A DNA stretch of 64,000 bases from assembly GCF_018130245.1 (NCBI RefSeq), contig NZ_JAFCKP010000007.1, forward strand, positions 62,001 through 126,000. The letters run 5' to 3'. The position numbers were made by a program, and so were the translations under genes. This document shows positions 42,542 through 51,595 of this stretch, one piece after another. Source of the stretch: Bradyrhizobium sp. SZCCT0231. Its GTDB lineage: Bacteria > Pseudomonadota > Alphaproteobacteria > Rhizobiales > Xanthobacteraceae. How positions within the stretch are numbered: the first letter of the stretch is position 1; each line of letters starts with the position of its first letter. The notes under the pieces were generated by a model. That model was not told the DNA's origin. It did no database searches and worked only from the letters and a program-made list of their open reading frames with translations.

Positions 42542-43036
42542 TCAGGGCGCTTTTGCGGCGGGTACCCCCAGGAAGGAATCATACAATAGCGCCGCCACCC
42601 CAGCAACGATCGCCACGTCCGCGAGGTTAAACACATACCAATTATAGGTATTTCCGGCGATTTCGATGTGGAACAGGGCGAAATCCACCACCGCGCCATA
42701 GGCCAGGCGGTCGATGCCGTTGCCGATGGCGCCGCCGATGATCAGGCCGAGCGCGACGGTCGCCAGCACGGTGTGCGAGCGGGCCATCCAGATCGCCAGT
42801 GCGACCACCGCGATACCTTTGACGGCCATCAGCGCGAGCTGCGCTGCCTGGCTGTCGTTCTGGAGCCAGCCGAAGCTGATGCCGATATTCCAGGCCAGCA
42901 CCAGGTCGAAGAACGGCGTCACCCTGACCGCGCCGCGATGGGCGAGGTCGAACACGTTCAAGAGCCAGAGCTTCGAGGCCTGATCGGCCACGAGCGTGAC
43001 CACGGCCGCGAGGATACCGGCGCGGAGCGGGGTCAT
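42542..43036 (-). CDS. lspA: Lipoprotein signal peptidase (signal peptidase II)
   Basis: The 164-aa membrane protease has four hydrophobic spans. The catalytic Asp pair is visible: Asp118 in YGAVVDFALF and Asp140 in VFNLADVAI, with GGAIGNGIDRL (101-111) before them and VADQASKLW near the N-terminus. It cleaves the signal peptide of diacylglyceryl-prolipoproteins. It follows ileS by 10 nt, the common ileS-lspA operon. Confidence 0.95.
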   Translation of the reverse strand: MTPLRAGILAAVVTLVADQASKLWLLNVFDLAHRGAVRVTPFFDLVLAWNIGISFGWLQNDSQAAQLALMAVKGIAVVALAIWMARSHTVLATVALGLIIGGAIGNGIDRLAYGAVVDFALFHIEIAGNTYNWYVFNLADVAIVAGVAALLYDSFLGVPAAKAP

Positions 43037-43046
43037 GGTCGTCCGA

Positions 43047-46000
43047 TCAGGCGCTCACCCCCAGCGCCCTCCATTCGCGCAGCGCCTTCGCGTCGCGCGG
43101 GGTGACGTCGGGGTATTCAGGGTCCTCGCCGACCGTCGGCGAAATCTTCCAGGAGCGGGCGCATTTGGTGCCGACCGCCTTCTCCACCACGACCGCGACG
43201 CCGGGCACGGCATCGAGACGGAACGCCGAAGCCGGCGCCTCGCCCTCACGCACCTCGTAGTTCGAGGTGATGCAGATCTCGGCGAGATCGGTGTCGAACA
43301 GCGTCATCAGCATGTTTCGGTCGGCGACATAGATCACCGGCGATGCCTCGAGCGAGGAGCCGATGTTCTTGGCGGCGCGCTCCAGCTCGAGCGCCCCGGT
43401 GACGACGCGGCGGACGTTGCGGATCGTCTCCCATTTTGCGGCGAGCTTGTCGTCGCGCAGGTCCTCGAGGTCGGTCGGGAACAGCGTCAGATGCACGGAC
43501 GGCTCGGCGTCGGGCCGGTACATGCGCCACGCTTCCTCAGCAGTGAAGCTGAGGATCGGGGCCAGCCATTTCAGGATCGAGGCGCACAACAGGTCGATGG
43601 TCGTCAGCGCCGCCTTGCGCGTCAGCGACGAGGGCGGATCGCAATAAAGCGTATCCTTGCGGATGTCGAAGTAGAACGCGGAGAGCTCGCTGTTCAGGAA
43701 GGCGGACAGGATGGCGACCACGGTCTTGTAGTCGAACTCCCGATAGGCCTTTCCGATCGCGGCGGCACGCACCGCGAGCTCGTGCAGCATGAATCGCTCC
43801 AGCTCCGGCATCTCGGCGGGCGCGACTGCGTCGGCCGGCTTGTGGTGATGCAGCGTGCCCAGCATCCAGCGCACGGTGTTGCGCAGCTTGCGATAGGTCT
43901 CGACGGTGTTCTTCAGGATCTCGGGTCCGATGCGCTGGTCGTCGGTGTAGTCGCAGGACGCGACCCAGAGCCTCAAGATGTCGGCGCCGGATTCCTTGAT
44001 GACGGCCTGCGGCTCGATGGTGTTGCCGAGCGACTTCGACATCTTGCGGCCGTCCTCGGCCTGGGTGAAGCCGTGGGTCAGCACGATGTCGTAAGGTGCG
44101 CGACCGCGCGTGCCGCAGCTTTCCAGCAGCGAGGAGTGGAACCAGCCGCGGTGCTGGTCCGAGCCTTCCAGATACATCACCGTGTCGGCGCCGCCATCGA
44201 CCTTGCGCTTGATGCCTGACAGCCCCGGGAAATGCACGGGGTCTTCCAGCACGAAAGCGTGGGTCGAGCCGGAATCGAACCAGACGTCGAGAATGTCGTC
44301 GACCTTCTGCCAGTCTTCGTTCGCGCGCGCCCCGAGGAAGCGCTCGCGCGCGCCCTTCGCGTACCAGGCGTCGGCGCCTTCCTTCTCGAAGGCTTCCCCA
44401 ATGCGCGCATTGACGGCCTCGTCCTGGAGGATCTCGGCGGAGCCGTCACCCTTCTCGCGCACGAACACGGCGATCGGCACGCCCCAGGCGCGCTGGCGCG
44501 AGATCACCCAGTCCGGGCGCGCCTCGATCATGCCGTTGATGCGGTTCTCGCCCGATGGCGGCACCCATTGCGTCACCGAGATCGCGTGCAGCGCGCGGGC
44601 GCGCAACGTGTCGCCGCTCTTGGCTTTGCCACCCTGCGCCACTTCCTTGTCCATCGCGATGAACCATTGCGGCGTGTTGCGGAAGATCACCGGCTTCTTG
44701 GAGCGCCAGGAGTGCGGATATTGATGCTTCAGCCGGCCGCGGGCGAGCAGCATGCCTCTGTCGACGAGCGCCTTGATCACGGCCTCGTTGGCATCGCCCT
44801 TCTCGCCCTTGTCGGTGATGACGCGCTTGCCGGCAAAGCCCGGCGCATGGTCGGTGTAGGCGCCGTTCTCATCGACGGTGTAGGGGATCGCGGTGTTGAT
44901 GCCGCGCGCATCGAGATCGCGCGCCTGCGCCGTCCAGGCGTCGAAGTCCTCGCGGCCATGGCCGGGCGCCGTGTGCACGAAGCCGGTGCCGGTATCGTCG
45001 GTGACATGGTCGCCGGGCAGCAGCGGCACGATGAAGTCATAGCCGTCGCCAACGCCCTTGAGCGGATGGGCACACTCGATCGCGTCCATGGTGTCGCCGG
45101 GGACCTCGCGGACCTTCTCATAGGCCGTCACCCGCGCCTGCTTGAACACTTCTTCTGCCAGCGCGTCGGCGAGGATGAGGAGATCGCCGGTCTTGGCCCA
45201 ATTGTCGGCGGGCGCATCCGTCACCTTGTAGAGGCCATAGGCGATCTTCGGCGAGAACGAGATGGCGCGGTTGCCCGGCAGCGTCCAGGGCGTCGTGGTC
45301 CAGATCACGACGCTTGCGGAGGCGAGCGCACCGTGCGCGGGCGAGGTCACCGGGAATTTCACCCACACCGTATCGGAAGTGTAGTCCTCGTACTCCACCT
45401 CGGCTTCGGCCAGCGCGGTCTTCTCGACCACGCTCCACATCACCGGCTTGGATCCGCGATAGAGCGTGCCGTTGGCGGCGAACTTCATCAGCTCGCGCGC
45501 GATCTGGGCCTCGGCGGGATAGCTCATGGTGGCGTAGGGATGGTCCCAATCGCCGATCACCCCCAGGCGCTTGAACTCCTCGCGCTGCACGCCGAGCCAG
45601 TGCGTGGCATAGGCGCGGCACTCTTTGCGGAAATCGATCATCGCGGCACTGTCGCGGAAGTCGGGCTTCTGCTTGCCCTTCTTGCGATAATGCTCCTCCT
45701 CGACCTTCCACTCGATCGGCAGGCCGTGGCAGTCCCAGCCCGGCACGTAGTTGGAATCGAAGCCGAGCATCTGCTGGCTCTTGGTGACGAGATCCTTCAG
45801 GATCTTGTTCAGCGCCGTGCCGATATGGATGTTGCCGTTGGCGTAGGGCGGGCCGTCATGCAGCACGAACTTGGCGCGGCCCTTCGCACCCTCGCGCAGC
45901 TTTTCGTAGAGGCCGATCTCGTACCAGCGCTTGAGGATCTCCGGCTCGCGCTGCGGCAGGCCGGCGCGCATCGGGAATTCGGTCTGCGGCAGGAACAGGG

Positions 46001-46055
46001 TTTTCGAATAGTCTTTGACTTCAGGCTTCTGGGACTTTTGCGGCTTTTCGGACAT
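43047..46055 (-). CDS. ileS: Isoleucyl-tRNA synthetase
   Basis: The 1002-aa class Ia synthetase has the first signature [20 protein letters not shown] (HIGT at 77-80), the editing domain ([31 protein letters not shown]), the KMSKSLGN signature followed by [19 protein letters not shown], and the anticodon-binding domain. The length is normal. A GC-rich hairpin followed by T-rich sequence lies about 70 nt upstream of the start and may attenuate its transcription. Confidence 0.97.
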   Translation of the reverse strand: MSEKPQKSQKPEVKDYSKTLFLPQTEFPMRAGLPQREPEILKRWYEIGLYEKLREGAKGRAKFVLHDGPPYANGNIHIGTALNKILKDLVTKSQQMLGFDSNYVPGWDCHGLPIEWKVEEEHYRKKGKQKPDFRDSAAMIDFRKECRAYATHWLGVQREEFKRLGVIGDWDHPYATMSYPAEAQIARELMKFAANGTLYRGSKPVMWSVVEKTALAEAEVEYEDYTSDTVWVKFPVTSPAHGALASASVVIWTTTPWTLPGNRAISFSPKIAYGLYKVTDAPADNWAKTGDLLILADALAEEVFKQARVTAYEKVREVPGDTMDAIECAHPLKGVGDGYDFIVPLLPGDHVTDDTGTGFVHTAPGHGREDFDAWTAQARDLDARGINTAIPYTVDENGAYTDHAPGFAGKRVITDKGEKGDANEAVIKALVDRGMLLARGRLKHQYPHSWRSKKPVIFRNTPQWFIAMDKEVAQGGKAKSGDTLRARALHAISVTQWVPPSGENRINGMIEARPDWVISRQRAWGVPIAVFVREKGDGSAEILQDEAVNARIGEAFEKEGADAWYAKGARERFLGARANEDWQKVDDILDVWFDSGSTHAFVLEDPVHFPGLSGIKRKVDGGADTVMYLEGSDQHRGWFHSSLLESCGTRGRAPYDIVLTHGFTQAEDGRKMSKSLGNTIEPQAVIKESGADILRLWVASCDYTDDQRIGPEILKNTVETYRKLRNTVRWMLGTLHHHKPADAVAPAEMPELERFMLHELAVRAAAIGKAYREFDYKTVVAILSAFLNSELSAFYFDIRKDTLYCDPPSSLTRKAALTTIDLLCASILKWLAPILSFTAEEAWRMYRPDAEPSVHLTLFPTDLEDLRDDKLAAKWETIRNVRRVVTGALELERAAKNIGSSLEASPVIYVADRNMLMTLFDTDLAEICITSNYEVREGEAPASAFRLDAVPGVAVVVEKAVGTKCARSWKISPTVGEDPEYPDVTPRDAKALREWRALGVSA

Positions 46056-46125
46056 GAGGCTGACTGGCTCGGAAGGGCGCGGGAACGGATGGCGATGCGG
46101 AATCGCGGGGTGAAAACGACAAAAT

Positions 46126-46167
46126 CCCGGTCTTGCGCCGAGCCTTCAGGCTCAGGCGGAAGCCGGG
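46126..46167 (-). promoter_or_regulatory. Hairpin with T-rich tail in the ileS leader
   Basis: On the minus strand the segment begins CCCGGCTTCCGCCTGAGCCT and pairs with its second half (AGGCTCGGCGCAAGACCGGG), with mismatches. It is followed by ATTTTGTCGTTTT about 70 nt before the ileS ATG. The form suits a transcription attenuator or a leftover terminator; the tail is not a pure T-run. Confidence 0.4.
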
Positions 46168-46290
46168 CCGCTAATCCCTATGATGCGCCGCGCAAACATG
46201 GGCTCTCCATAGCAGGGGGGCGGAGGAAGCGCAAAGGGCTAGGGCCCAATTCGGCGACGCGAGACGCTATTGCGGAATTCCATGGTGCAA

Positions 46291-46306
46291 TTAATGTATT
46301 GATTAA
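46291..46306. promoter_or_regulatory. Short inverted repeat before the antitoxin gene
   Basis: TTAAT-GTATTG-ATTAA lies 14 nt upstream of the antitoxin ATG in an AT-rich promoter-like stretch. ParS/Xre antitoxins often repress their own operon, so this is a candidate operator. Confidence 0.4.
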
Positions 46307-46320
46307 CGGAGATAAATTCT

Positions 46321-46719
46321 ATGAGCGTAGGCCACCTTGCTGAGGTCTTTGAGGAGCTCAAGCAGATCCGCCGCCGCGGCGGGAAGCAAAATGCTCAGGC
46401 GCATTCAGAAATTGCATCATCTCTTGAAGACGCCTACGCGGTGTTGATTGAGGCTGGTCAGCGTGAGACCGCGGACCTGCTCCGTGTCGTGATAGTTGAA
46501 CTCAAATCGCTCGAGAAATCTGGATCTTTGGTCAGGGCTTTGGAGATCAAGACGCTCGCTGATCGCGTTTTTGGCGATCCGGCAAAGGCGGAGACTTGGC
46601 TGCAGCGACCAAATCGCTCTCTATCAGGTCAGAAACCGGCCGACTTGCTAGAGGATGAACTGGGAGCAGCCGTTGTTCGTGAACTGTTAGAACGGATCGA
46701 TCACGGAATCTTTGCCTGA
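46321..46719 (+). CDS. ParS/MbcA-type antitoxin
   Basis: The 132-aa product ends in the MbcA/ParS/Xre toxin-binding domain: FGDPAKAETWLQRPNRSLSG followed by QKPADLLEDELGAAVVRELL and ERIDHGIF. The N-terminal part (HLAEVFEELKQIRRRGGK) is helical but lacks a clear helix-turn-helix. GGAGA precedes the ATG. It neutralises the RES toxin encoded 9 nt downstream. Lower GC than the flanking housekeeping genes suggests acquisition. Confidence 0.85.
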   Translation: MSVGHLAEVFEELKQIRRRGGKQNAQAHSEIASSLEDAYAVLIEAGQRETADLLRVVIVELKSLEKSGSLVRALEIKTLADRVFGDPAKAETWLQRPNRSLSGQKPADLLEDELGAAVVRELLERIDHGIFA

Positions 46720-46728
46720 GTTCGCAAG

Positions 46729-47167
46729 ATGGAGCTCTGGCGAATTTCCAACTACGTCGATCTTTCCGGGATTGGCGGCCTGAGGGCCGCAGGCCGGTGG
46801 CATTCTCAGGGCACGCGGATCGTTTATCTGGCCGATCACCCATCGAGTGCATTGTTGGAAATGTTGGTTCACATGGACCGCGATCTCATACCGTCGACGT
46901 ACCAGCTGCTGCGGATTTCCGCCCCTGAGGGCATCAAGGTCGAAACCGTCGAATCAGAATTGCCTCCGGATTGGCAGTCGCACACGATTGTCAGTCGTGA
47001 AATTGGTGATCGGTGGCTTGATCGGTCAACCAGTGCGGCTCTTGCAGGTGCCCTCGGCGATCAGCGCGCAGGGATCCAACTTTCTCCTGAACCCTGCACA
47101 TCCAGACGCGGCGCGCATTGGCGTGGCCGAGGTGATCCAGGCTCCATTCGATCCGCGGCTGGTCTGA
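46729..47167 (+). pseudogene. RES-domain toxin, frameshifted
   Basis: The reading frame starts MELWRISNYVDLSGIGGLRA and continues through GRWHSQGTRIVYLADHPSSA, with the RES residues Arg23, Tyr33 and Glu44 in place. After DRWLDRSTSAAL (near 47040) the frame goes wrong. The correct continuation, LQVPSAIS then NFLLNPAHPDAARIG and a normal stop at 47165-47167, is in the next frame (+1). Removing one base near 47041-47046 would restore a toxin of about 145 aa. RES toxins deplete NAD+. The break separates the conserved Ser of VPSA from the rest, so the toxin should be inactive. Confidence 0.8.
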
Positions 47168-48139
47168 TCAATCAATCGCGCCCAGCCGCGGAAACGCATC
47201 CGGGGCGGCGGCCAGGATGGCGCGGGCGCGGGCGGAATCGTCGTCCATCTGGCGGATCAGGCCCTCCAGGCTGTCGAATTTCAGCTCCTCGCGGATGAAG
47301 CCGATGAAGGCGCAGTCGAGCGCCTGCCCGTAGAGGTCGCCCTTGAAGTCGAACAGGAAGATTTCCAGGAGCGGGGCGCCATTGTCGAAGGTCGGGCGGC
47401 GGCCGAAGCTGGCCACCCCGTCCAGACGCTCGGTCCCACGGCCGACCCGCACCGCATAGATGCCGTGCTTGAGGCCGCAATTGGCGTCCAGGCGGATATT
47501 GGCGGTGGGATAGCCGAGATCGCGGCCGCGCTTTTCGCCGTGGATGACCTCGCCGGTGATGAACCAGGGCGCGCCCAGCATGGCTATGGCTTCGTCGAGC
47601 TGGCCCTCGGCAAGGGCGGTCCGGATCGCGCTGGAGGAGACCGGCCGTTCGTCGATATCGACATGCGGCTGCACGTCGACCTCGATGCCGAGCCGGGGCG
47701 CCTCGTTGACGAGAAGGCTCGGCGAGCCGACCCGTCCCTTGCCGAAATGGAAGTCGTAGCCGACCGCGATGCCGCTGATCCCGAGACGCCCGATCAGCTC
47801 ATGGTGAATGAAATCTTGCGCGCTGGTTCCGGCACGGGCCTTGTCGAAGGTCATGACCACGGCGCCGGCAAGCCCGGTGCCGGCCAGAAGCCGCAGCTTG
47901 GCCCGCTCATCCGTCAGGCGGAATTGCGGGGTATTGGGGCTGAAAAACCGCCGCGGATGCGGCTCGAAGGTCAATGCCAGCGCAGGGCGGCCATGCGCCC
48001 TGCCCATCTCCAGGGCAGCTGCGATCACGGCACGATGGCCGAGATGAACACCGTCGAAATTGCCCATGGCGACCACGGCGCCCCTCGGAATCGCGGAATC
48101 CGGCGTCGTGTCGCGGATAACGGTAAAAGGCGGAGCCAT
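47168..48139 (-). CDS. ribF: Bifunctional riboflavin kinase / FAD synthetase
   Basis: The 323-aa product has an N-terminal adenylyltransferase domain (VVAMGNFDGVHLGHRAVIAA; ALTFEPHPRRFFSP; AVGYDFHFGKGRVGS; RPVSSSAIRTALAEG) and a C-terminal flavokinase domain (GEVIHGEKRGRDLGYPTANI). It makes FMN and FAD. The ATG at 48139 is preferred; an earlier GC-rich extension to 48223 is unlike the family. Its stop codon directly abuts the end of the frameshifted RES gene with no gap. Confidence 0.95.
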   Translation of the reverse strand: MAPPFTVIRDTTPDSAIPRGAVVAMGNFDGVHLGHRAVIAAALEMGRAHGRPALALTFEPHPRRFFSPNTPQFRLTDERAKLRLLAGTGLAGAVVMTFDKARAGTSAQDFIHHELIGRLGISGIAVGYDFHFGKGRVGSPSLLVNEAPRLGIEVDVQPHVDIDERPVSSSAIRTALAEGQLDEAIAMLGAPWFITGEVIHGEKRGRDLGYPTANIRLDANCGLKHGIYAVRVGRGTERLDGVASFGRRPTFDNGAPLLEIFLFDFKGDLYGQALDCAFIGFIREELKFDSLEGLIRQMDDDSARARAILAAAPDAFPRLGAID

Positions 48140-48368
48140 CAGGGGAATTCTCGAACCGGGCAGGACCGGCCCGGACCGTGGCGCGACCGGCCTTGCGAAG
48201 TCAAGCGGGGGGAGCGCAGACATTGAACACGATTTCAGTCCTTCGGAGGTGTCCGCAGTTAACGCGCTGTTTAACGCCTTGATGCTAGTCCTTGAGGCGT
48301 GGAACTGCCGGGCTCCTGCCTGGTGGGTCCGATCCTAATATTCCTGGGTATGCGTTGGGGGAGTCGAG

Positions 48369-48764
48369 ATGGCGGTTGATTTGTCGATGCCGGTTCTGGT
48401 GGTGGATGACTACAGCACCATGATCCGTATCATCCGGAATCTGCTGAAGCAGCTTGGCTTCGAGAATATCGATGATGCCAGCGACGGTTCGGCAGCGCTG
48501 AACAAGATGCGTGGCAAGAAGTACGGGCTCGTGATCTCCGACTGGAACATGGAGCCGATGACGGGCTACGACCTCCTGCGCGAAGTCCGCGCGGATCCGA
48601 ACCTCGCCACCACGCCTTTCATCATGATTACCGCGGAATCCAAGACCGAGAACGTGATCGCGGCCAAGAAGGCCGGCGTGAACAACTACATCGTCAAGCC
48701 GTTCAATGCGGCGACGCTGAAGACCAAGATCGAGGCGGTCTTCCCGGACATGGCGAGCGCCTAA
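48369..48764 (+). CDS. CheY-like response regulator
   Basis: The 131-aa product is a single receiver domain: acidic pair Asp13-Asp14 (VVDDYST), phosphoacceptor Asp58 (GLVISDWNMEPMTGYDLL), the Thr/Ser of FIMITAES and Lys of NNYIVKPFN. Its close resemblance to CheY of chemotaxis and the Trp59-Asn60 after the Asp are typical of motility regulators. No chemotaxis or kinase genes are next to it. GGGGGAG precedes the ATG at 48369. Confidence 0.92.
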   Translation: MAVDLSMPVLVVDDYSTMIRIIRNLLKQLGFENIDDASDGSAALNKMRGKKYGLVISDWNMEPMTGYDLLREVRADPNLATTPFIMITAESKTENVIAAKKAGVNNYIVKPFNAATLKTKIEAVFPDMASA

Positions 48765-48856
48765 TCGCGATCGTGTCCCGGACAAGGCGCGGCACGTCAG
48801 TGACGCGACGCCGCGCCGGGACCCAGCCTATCCACGACATCGCTTGCGGTTTCTGG

Positions 48857-48893
48857 GCCCCGGCTCTGCAGCTCTTCGAGCTGCCTCCGGGGC
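48857..48893. terminator. Hairpin between convergent genes
   Basis: GCCCCGG faces CCGGGGC, with a perfect inner GCAGCTC-TTC-GAGCTGC stem. It lies between the CheY-like gene and the convergent HAD gene; no strong T-run follows on either side. Confidence 0.55.
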
Positions 48894-48903
48894 ACGATAT
48901 TTT

Positions 48904-49758
48904 CTACCACTTCAATTCGCGCATCAGCGCCTTCGGCGGGTGGCCGAACAATTCCATCACCGATGGCGGGTCGAGCTGGTCGAGACCCTCGAACTCCTCG
49001 GCATGGATGCCGCGGGTCACGAACAGGCAGTCGATGCCGAATTCGCGTGCGCCGGTGAGGTCGGTGCGGACGGAATCCCCGATCGCCAGCACCTTTTTCC
49101 GGTCGATCTGGTGACCCTGGCGTTCGCCGGCGAGCGCCATCGCGCGCTCGTAGATCGGCCGGTGCGGCTTGCCGTAGAAGATCACCTCGCCGCCGAGCTC
49201 GCGGTAGAGCTCCGCGATCGCGCCGGCGCAATAGATCAGCCGGTCGCCGCGCTCCACCACGATGTCGGGATTGGCGCAGACCAGCGTCAGCTTGCGCTCG
49301 CGCGCCTTCAGCATCATGCCGCGATAGTCTTCCGCCGTTTCGGTCTCGTCGTCATAGAGGCCGGAGCAGACGATGTAATCGGCTTCCTCCAGCGGCGCGG
49401 TCACCGCATCGAGGCCGCGATAGATCGAGTTGTCGCGCTCGGGGCCGAGCCAGAACATCTTGCGGCCGGGGTGCTCGGCGACATAGAGCCGGGTCAGGTC
49501 GCCTGAAGATACGATCGCGTCATAGGTCTCGTCCGGGACGCCGAGCTTGCGCAATTGCCGCTGCACGGAGTCGGCCGGGCGCGGCGCGTTGGTGATCAGG
49601 ATCACCGTACCGCCGCGGCTGCGATAGGTGTGCAGCGCTTCGCAGGCTTCGGGGAAGGATTCCAGGCCGTTATGAACCACGCCCCAGATGTCGCTGAGCA
49701 CGACGTCGACGCCGCCCACGAGCTCGCGCAGGCCTTCGGCAAAATGCAGCGTGGTCAT
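48904..49758 (-). CDS. HAD-superfamily class IIA hydrolase (TIGR01459-like)
   Basis: The 284-aa product has motif I DVVLSDIWGVVHNGLESFPE (Asp23; the second Asp of DxD is Trp25, normal for this subfamily), motif II VILITNAPRP, and the late motif VLAIGDSVRTDLTGAREFGI. The cap lies between. It is related to NagD-type phosphatases; the alphaproteobacterial family is of unknown substrate. It lies between a CheY-like gene (convergent) and the EAL gene (15 nt upstream, same strand). Confidence 0.88.
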   Translation of the reverse strand: MTTLHFAEGLRELVGGVDVVLSDIWGVVHNGLESFPEACEALHTYRSRGGTVILITNAPRPADSVQRQLRKLGVPDETYDAIVSSGDLTRLYVAEHPGRKMFWLGPERDNSIYRGLDAVTAPLEEADYIVCSGLYDDETETAEDYRGMMLKARERKLTLVCANPDIVVERGDRLIYCAGAIAELYRELGGEVIFYGKPHRPIYERAMALAGERQGHQIDRKKVLAIGDSVRTDLTGAREFGIDCLFVTRGIHAEEFEGLDQLDPPSVMELFGHPPKALMRELKW

Positions 49759-49773
49759 GATGCGCGCGGCCGA

Positions 49774-51249
49774 TCAGATGCGGCGCGCGAGCGCCGCGTT
49801 GCCGGTGATACGTTGTGGCGGAGGCGCAGAGGACGTCGCGCCTGAGCTTGGTGTGCCGGAGCCATGAGGTCCCTGAATGTCTTTCGCCTGGTTCGGCGGG
49901 GCCCCGGCGGTAGCAGATGCCCCCTCCGGCCGCAATGGCCGGGGCGGCGCGAACAGGAACCCCTGGCCGAACCGCACGTCGTAGTCGAGCAGATCGACCA
50001 CGGCGCGCTCGCCCTCGATCCGCTCGGCGATCAGGTCGATGCCGAAGCGGCCGAGCAGGTCCGAAAGGTCGGACGGATGGATGTCGGAGGTCGAGGCCTG
50101 CCTGGGGTCGAGCAGCAGCGTGGCCGGCACCTTGATGAAGCGTACCCCGCGATCGGCCAGCTCGCGCGGCTCGATGCGCAGATCCGTGACATGGTCGATC
50201 GAGAAGCGGAAGCCGCGCTGGGCGAGCGCCGCGAGGTTCTCGGTCTCTGCCGGGCCGAGATTGCGGAACGTCGATTGCTTGAACTCCAGCACCAGCGAGG
50301 GCGCCAGCGCGCGGTTGGCTTCGAGGAAGTCGAGACATTGCGCGAAGGTGGTAGAATTGCCGAGCGTGGAGGCCGCGACGTTGCAGAACACGCCGACGTC
50401 CTTGTTGCGCACCATCAGGCGCCGCAGCACCTGCACGCAGCGCAGCATCACCATGTTGTCGATGCGTCCGATCAGCCCGGAGGCCTCCGCGATGCTGATG
50501 AACTCCTCGGCGGCGATCAGCTGGTCGCGCTCGTCACGCAGGCGCGTCACCGCCTCGTAGAACCGCACCTTGCGCTGCGGCAGCGTCACCATCGGCTGCA
50601 GGAAGATGTCGATGCGGTTCTCGTCGATTGCGTTGCGCAGCGTCGCCAGCAACTGGGTCTGGTTGCGTCCATTGCCGGTCTGGACCGGGCTGGCGGCTTG
50701 GGCCTGAACCGCCGGCGCCGGCCGTGGCGGCGGTACGGGAAGCGGAGGAGGTGCAACCGGCTTCTCCTCGAAGGGGGCAGCCAGATCGATCGACGCCTCC
50801 GGCTCGGGCCCCGTGACCGGGGCGGGAGCTGGCGCCGGCGCGTTGCCGGCCAGCAGATCCTCATGGGCCGATACGGTGGTGGCGAGCTGCCTGACCAATC
50901 CGCCCAGCTCGTTGATCTCGCCGATCACCGACTGGACGCGGTCGGAATTGGCCGAATTGGACGAGGCGATGCGGCCTTCGATCGCGGCAAGCCGGCGGCC
51001 GAACTCGGCGACCTGGCGGGCGAGGTCGGCGGTGCCCCGCGACAGGTCGGCGATCTGGCCGCCGACGTCGCTGCGGTCGCGCAGCCGCATCGACACCGCG
51101 TTGTAGAGGATCAGGAAGGTCAGCGCGGTCAGCGCCACGATCGCCGATTCCGTTCCGCTGATGCCGGCGACCGAATAGAGCACGAGCCCGAGCGAGGCCG
51201 CGACCAGGACCATGCAGATGGCGATGAAGATGGTCGAAATGCGAATCAT
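49774..51249 (-). CDS. Membrane EAL-domain protein, probably not catalytic
   Basis: The product has 491 aa. Two N-terminal membrane spans (about 5-25 and 37-50) are followed by a coiled-coil-like region (IADLSRGTADLARQVAEFGR), a Pro/Ala-rich linker (135-195) and an EAL domain at about 200-440. The EAL motif reads EAV (232-234). The loop-6 motif DDFGTG reads IDHVTD (351-356), so the second metal Asp is His353. FIKVP, AERIE and FGQGFLF are kept. A degenerate c-di-GMP receptor or scaffold is more likely than a phosphodiesterase. Confidence 0.85.
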   Translation of the reverse strand: MIRISTIFIAICMVLVAASLGLVLYSVAGISGTESAIVALTALTFLILYNAVSMRLRDRSDVGGQIADLSRGTADLARQVAEFGRRLAAIEGRIASSNSANSDRVQSVIGEINELGGLVRQLATTVSAHEDLLAGNAPAPAPAPVTGPEPEASIDLAAPFEEKPVAPPPLPVPPPRPAPAVQAQAASPVQTGNGRNQTQLLATLRNAIDENRIDIFLQPMVTLPQRKVRFYEAVTRLRDERDQLIAAEEFISIAEASGLIGRIDNMVMLRCVQVLRRLMVRNKDVGVFCNVAASTLGNSTTFAQCLDFLEANRALAPSLVLEFKQSTFRNLGPAETENLAALAQRGFRFSIDHVTDLRIEPRELADRGVRFIKVPATLLLDPRQASTSDIHPSDLSDLLGRFGIDLIAERIEGERAVVDLLDYDVRFGQGFLFAPPRPLRPEGASATAGAPPNQAKDIQGPHGSGTPSSGATSSAPPPQRITGNAALARRI

Positions 51250-51595
51250 GCCGCGCGTTCGCCTCAAGAGCTGACTGTCTCACCCGGGAAAACACGGGCC
51301 GTGTCCGAACCCGTCATGCCTCATGCTCCCCCAAGCATGCATGAGCCTAACATCATTGTTGATTCGAGGGGATAGTGACTGTCCCGGAGCCTCTCAGGTC
51401 CGCGCGGCGAAAGCCTTCGAGGCAGCGGTCGCGGTCAGGGACGGGCAGGAACTCCTCGAACTGAAACGTCACACACCTCCTCCCCGGCTCCCGTGCGGAA
51501 ATCAAGGCGCTCTCAGCGTAAAATCACGCCGCTCTCAAGGCCAGCGAGCCGCATGCGCCTTATCGTCCCGGCGTTTTCAACCGCAGGAGATTGCC
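51250..51595. other. Divergent intergenic region
   Basis: The 346 nt between the EAL gene and the divergent methyltransferase gene hold no supported gene or repeat family. The plus-strand frame runs open here but lacks protein-like composition; the AGGAGATTGCC just before 51596 is the methyltransferase ribosome binding site. Confidence 0.5.

Noticed and set aside
44232-46343. 703-codon plus-strand open frame
   Set aside because: It lies wholly antisense to ileS; high GC keeps the opposite frame free of stops. No ribosome binding site or family motif.
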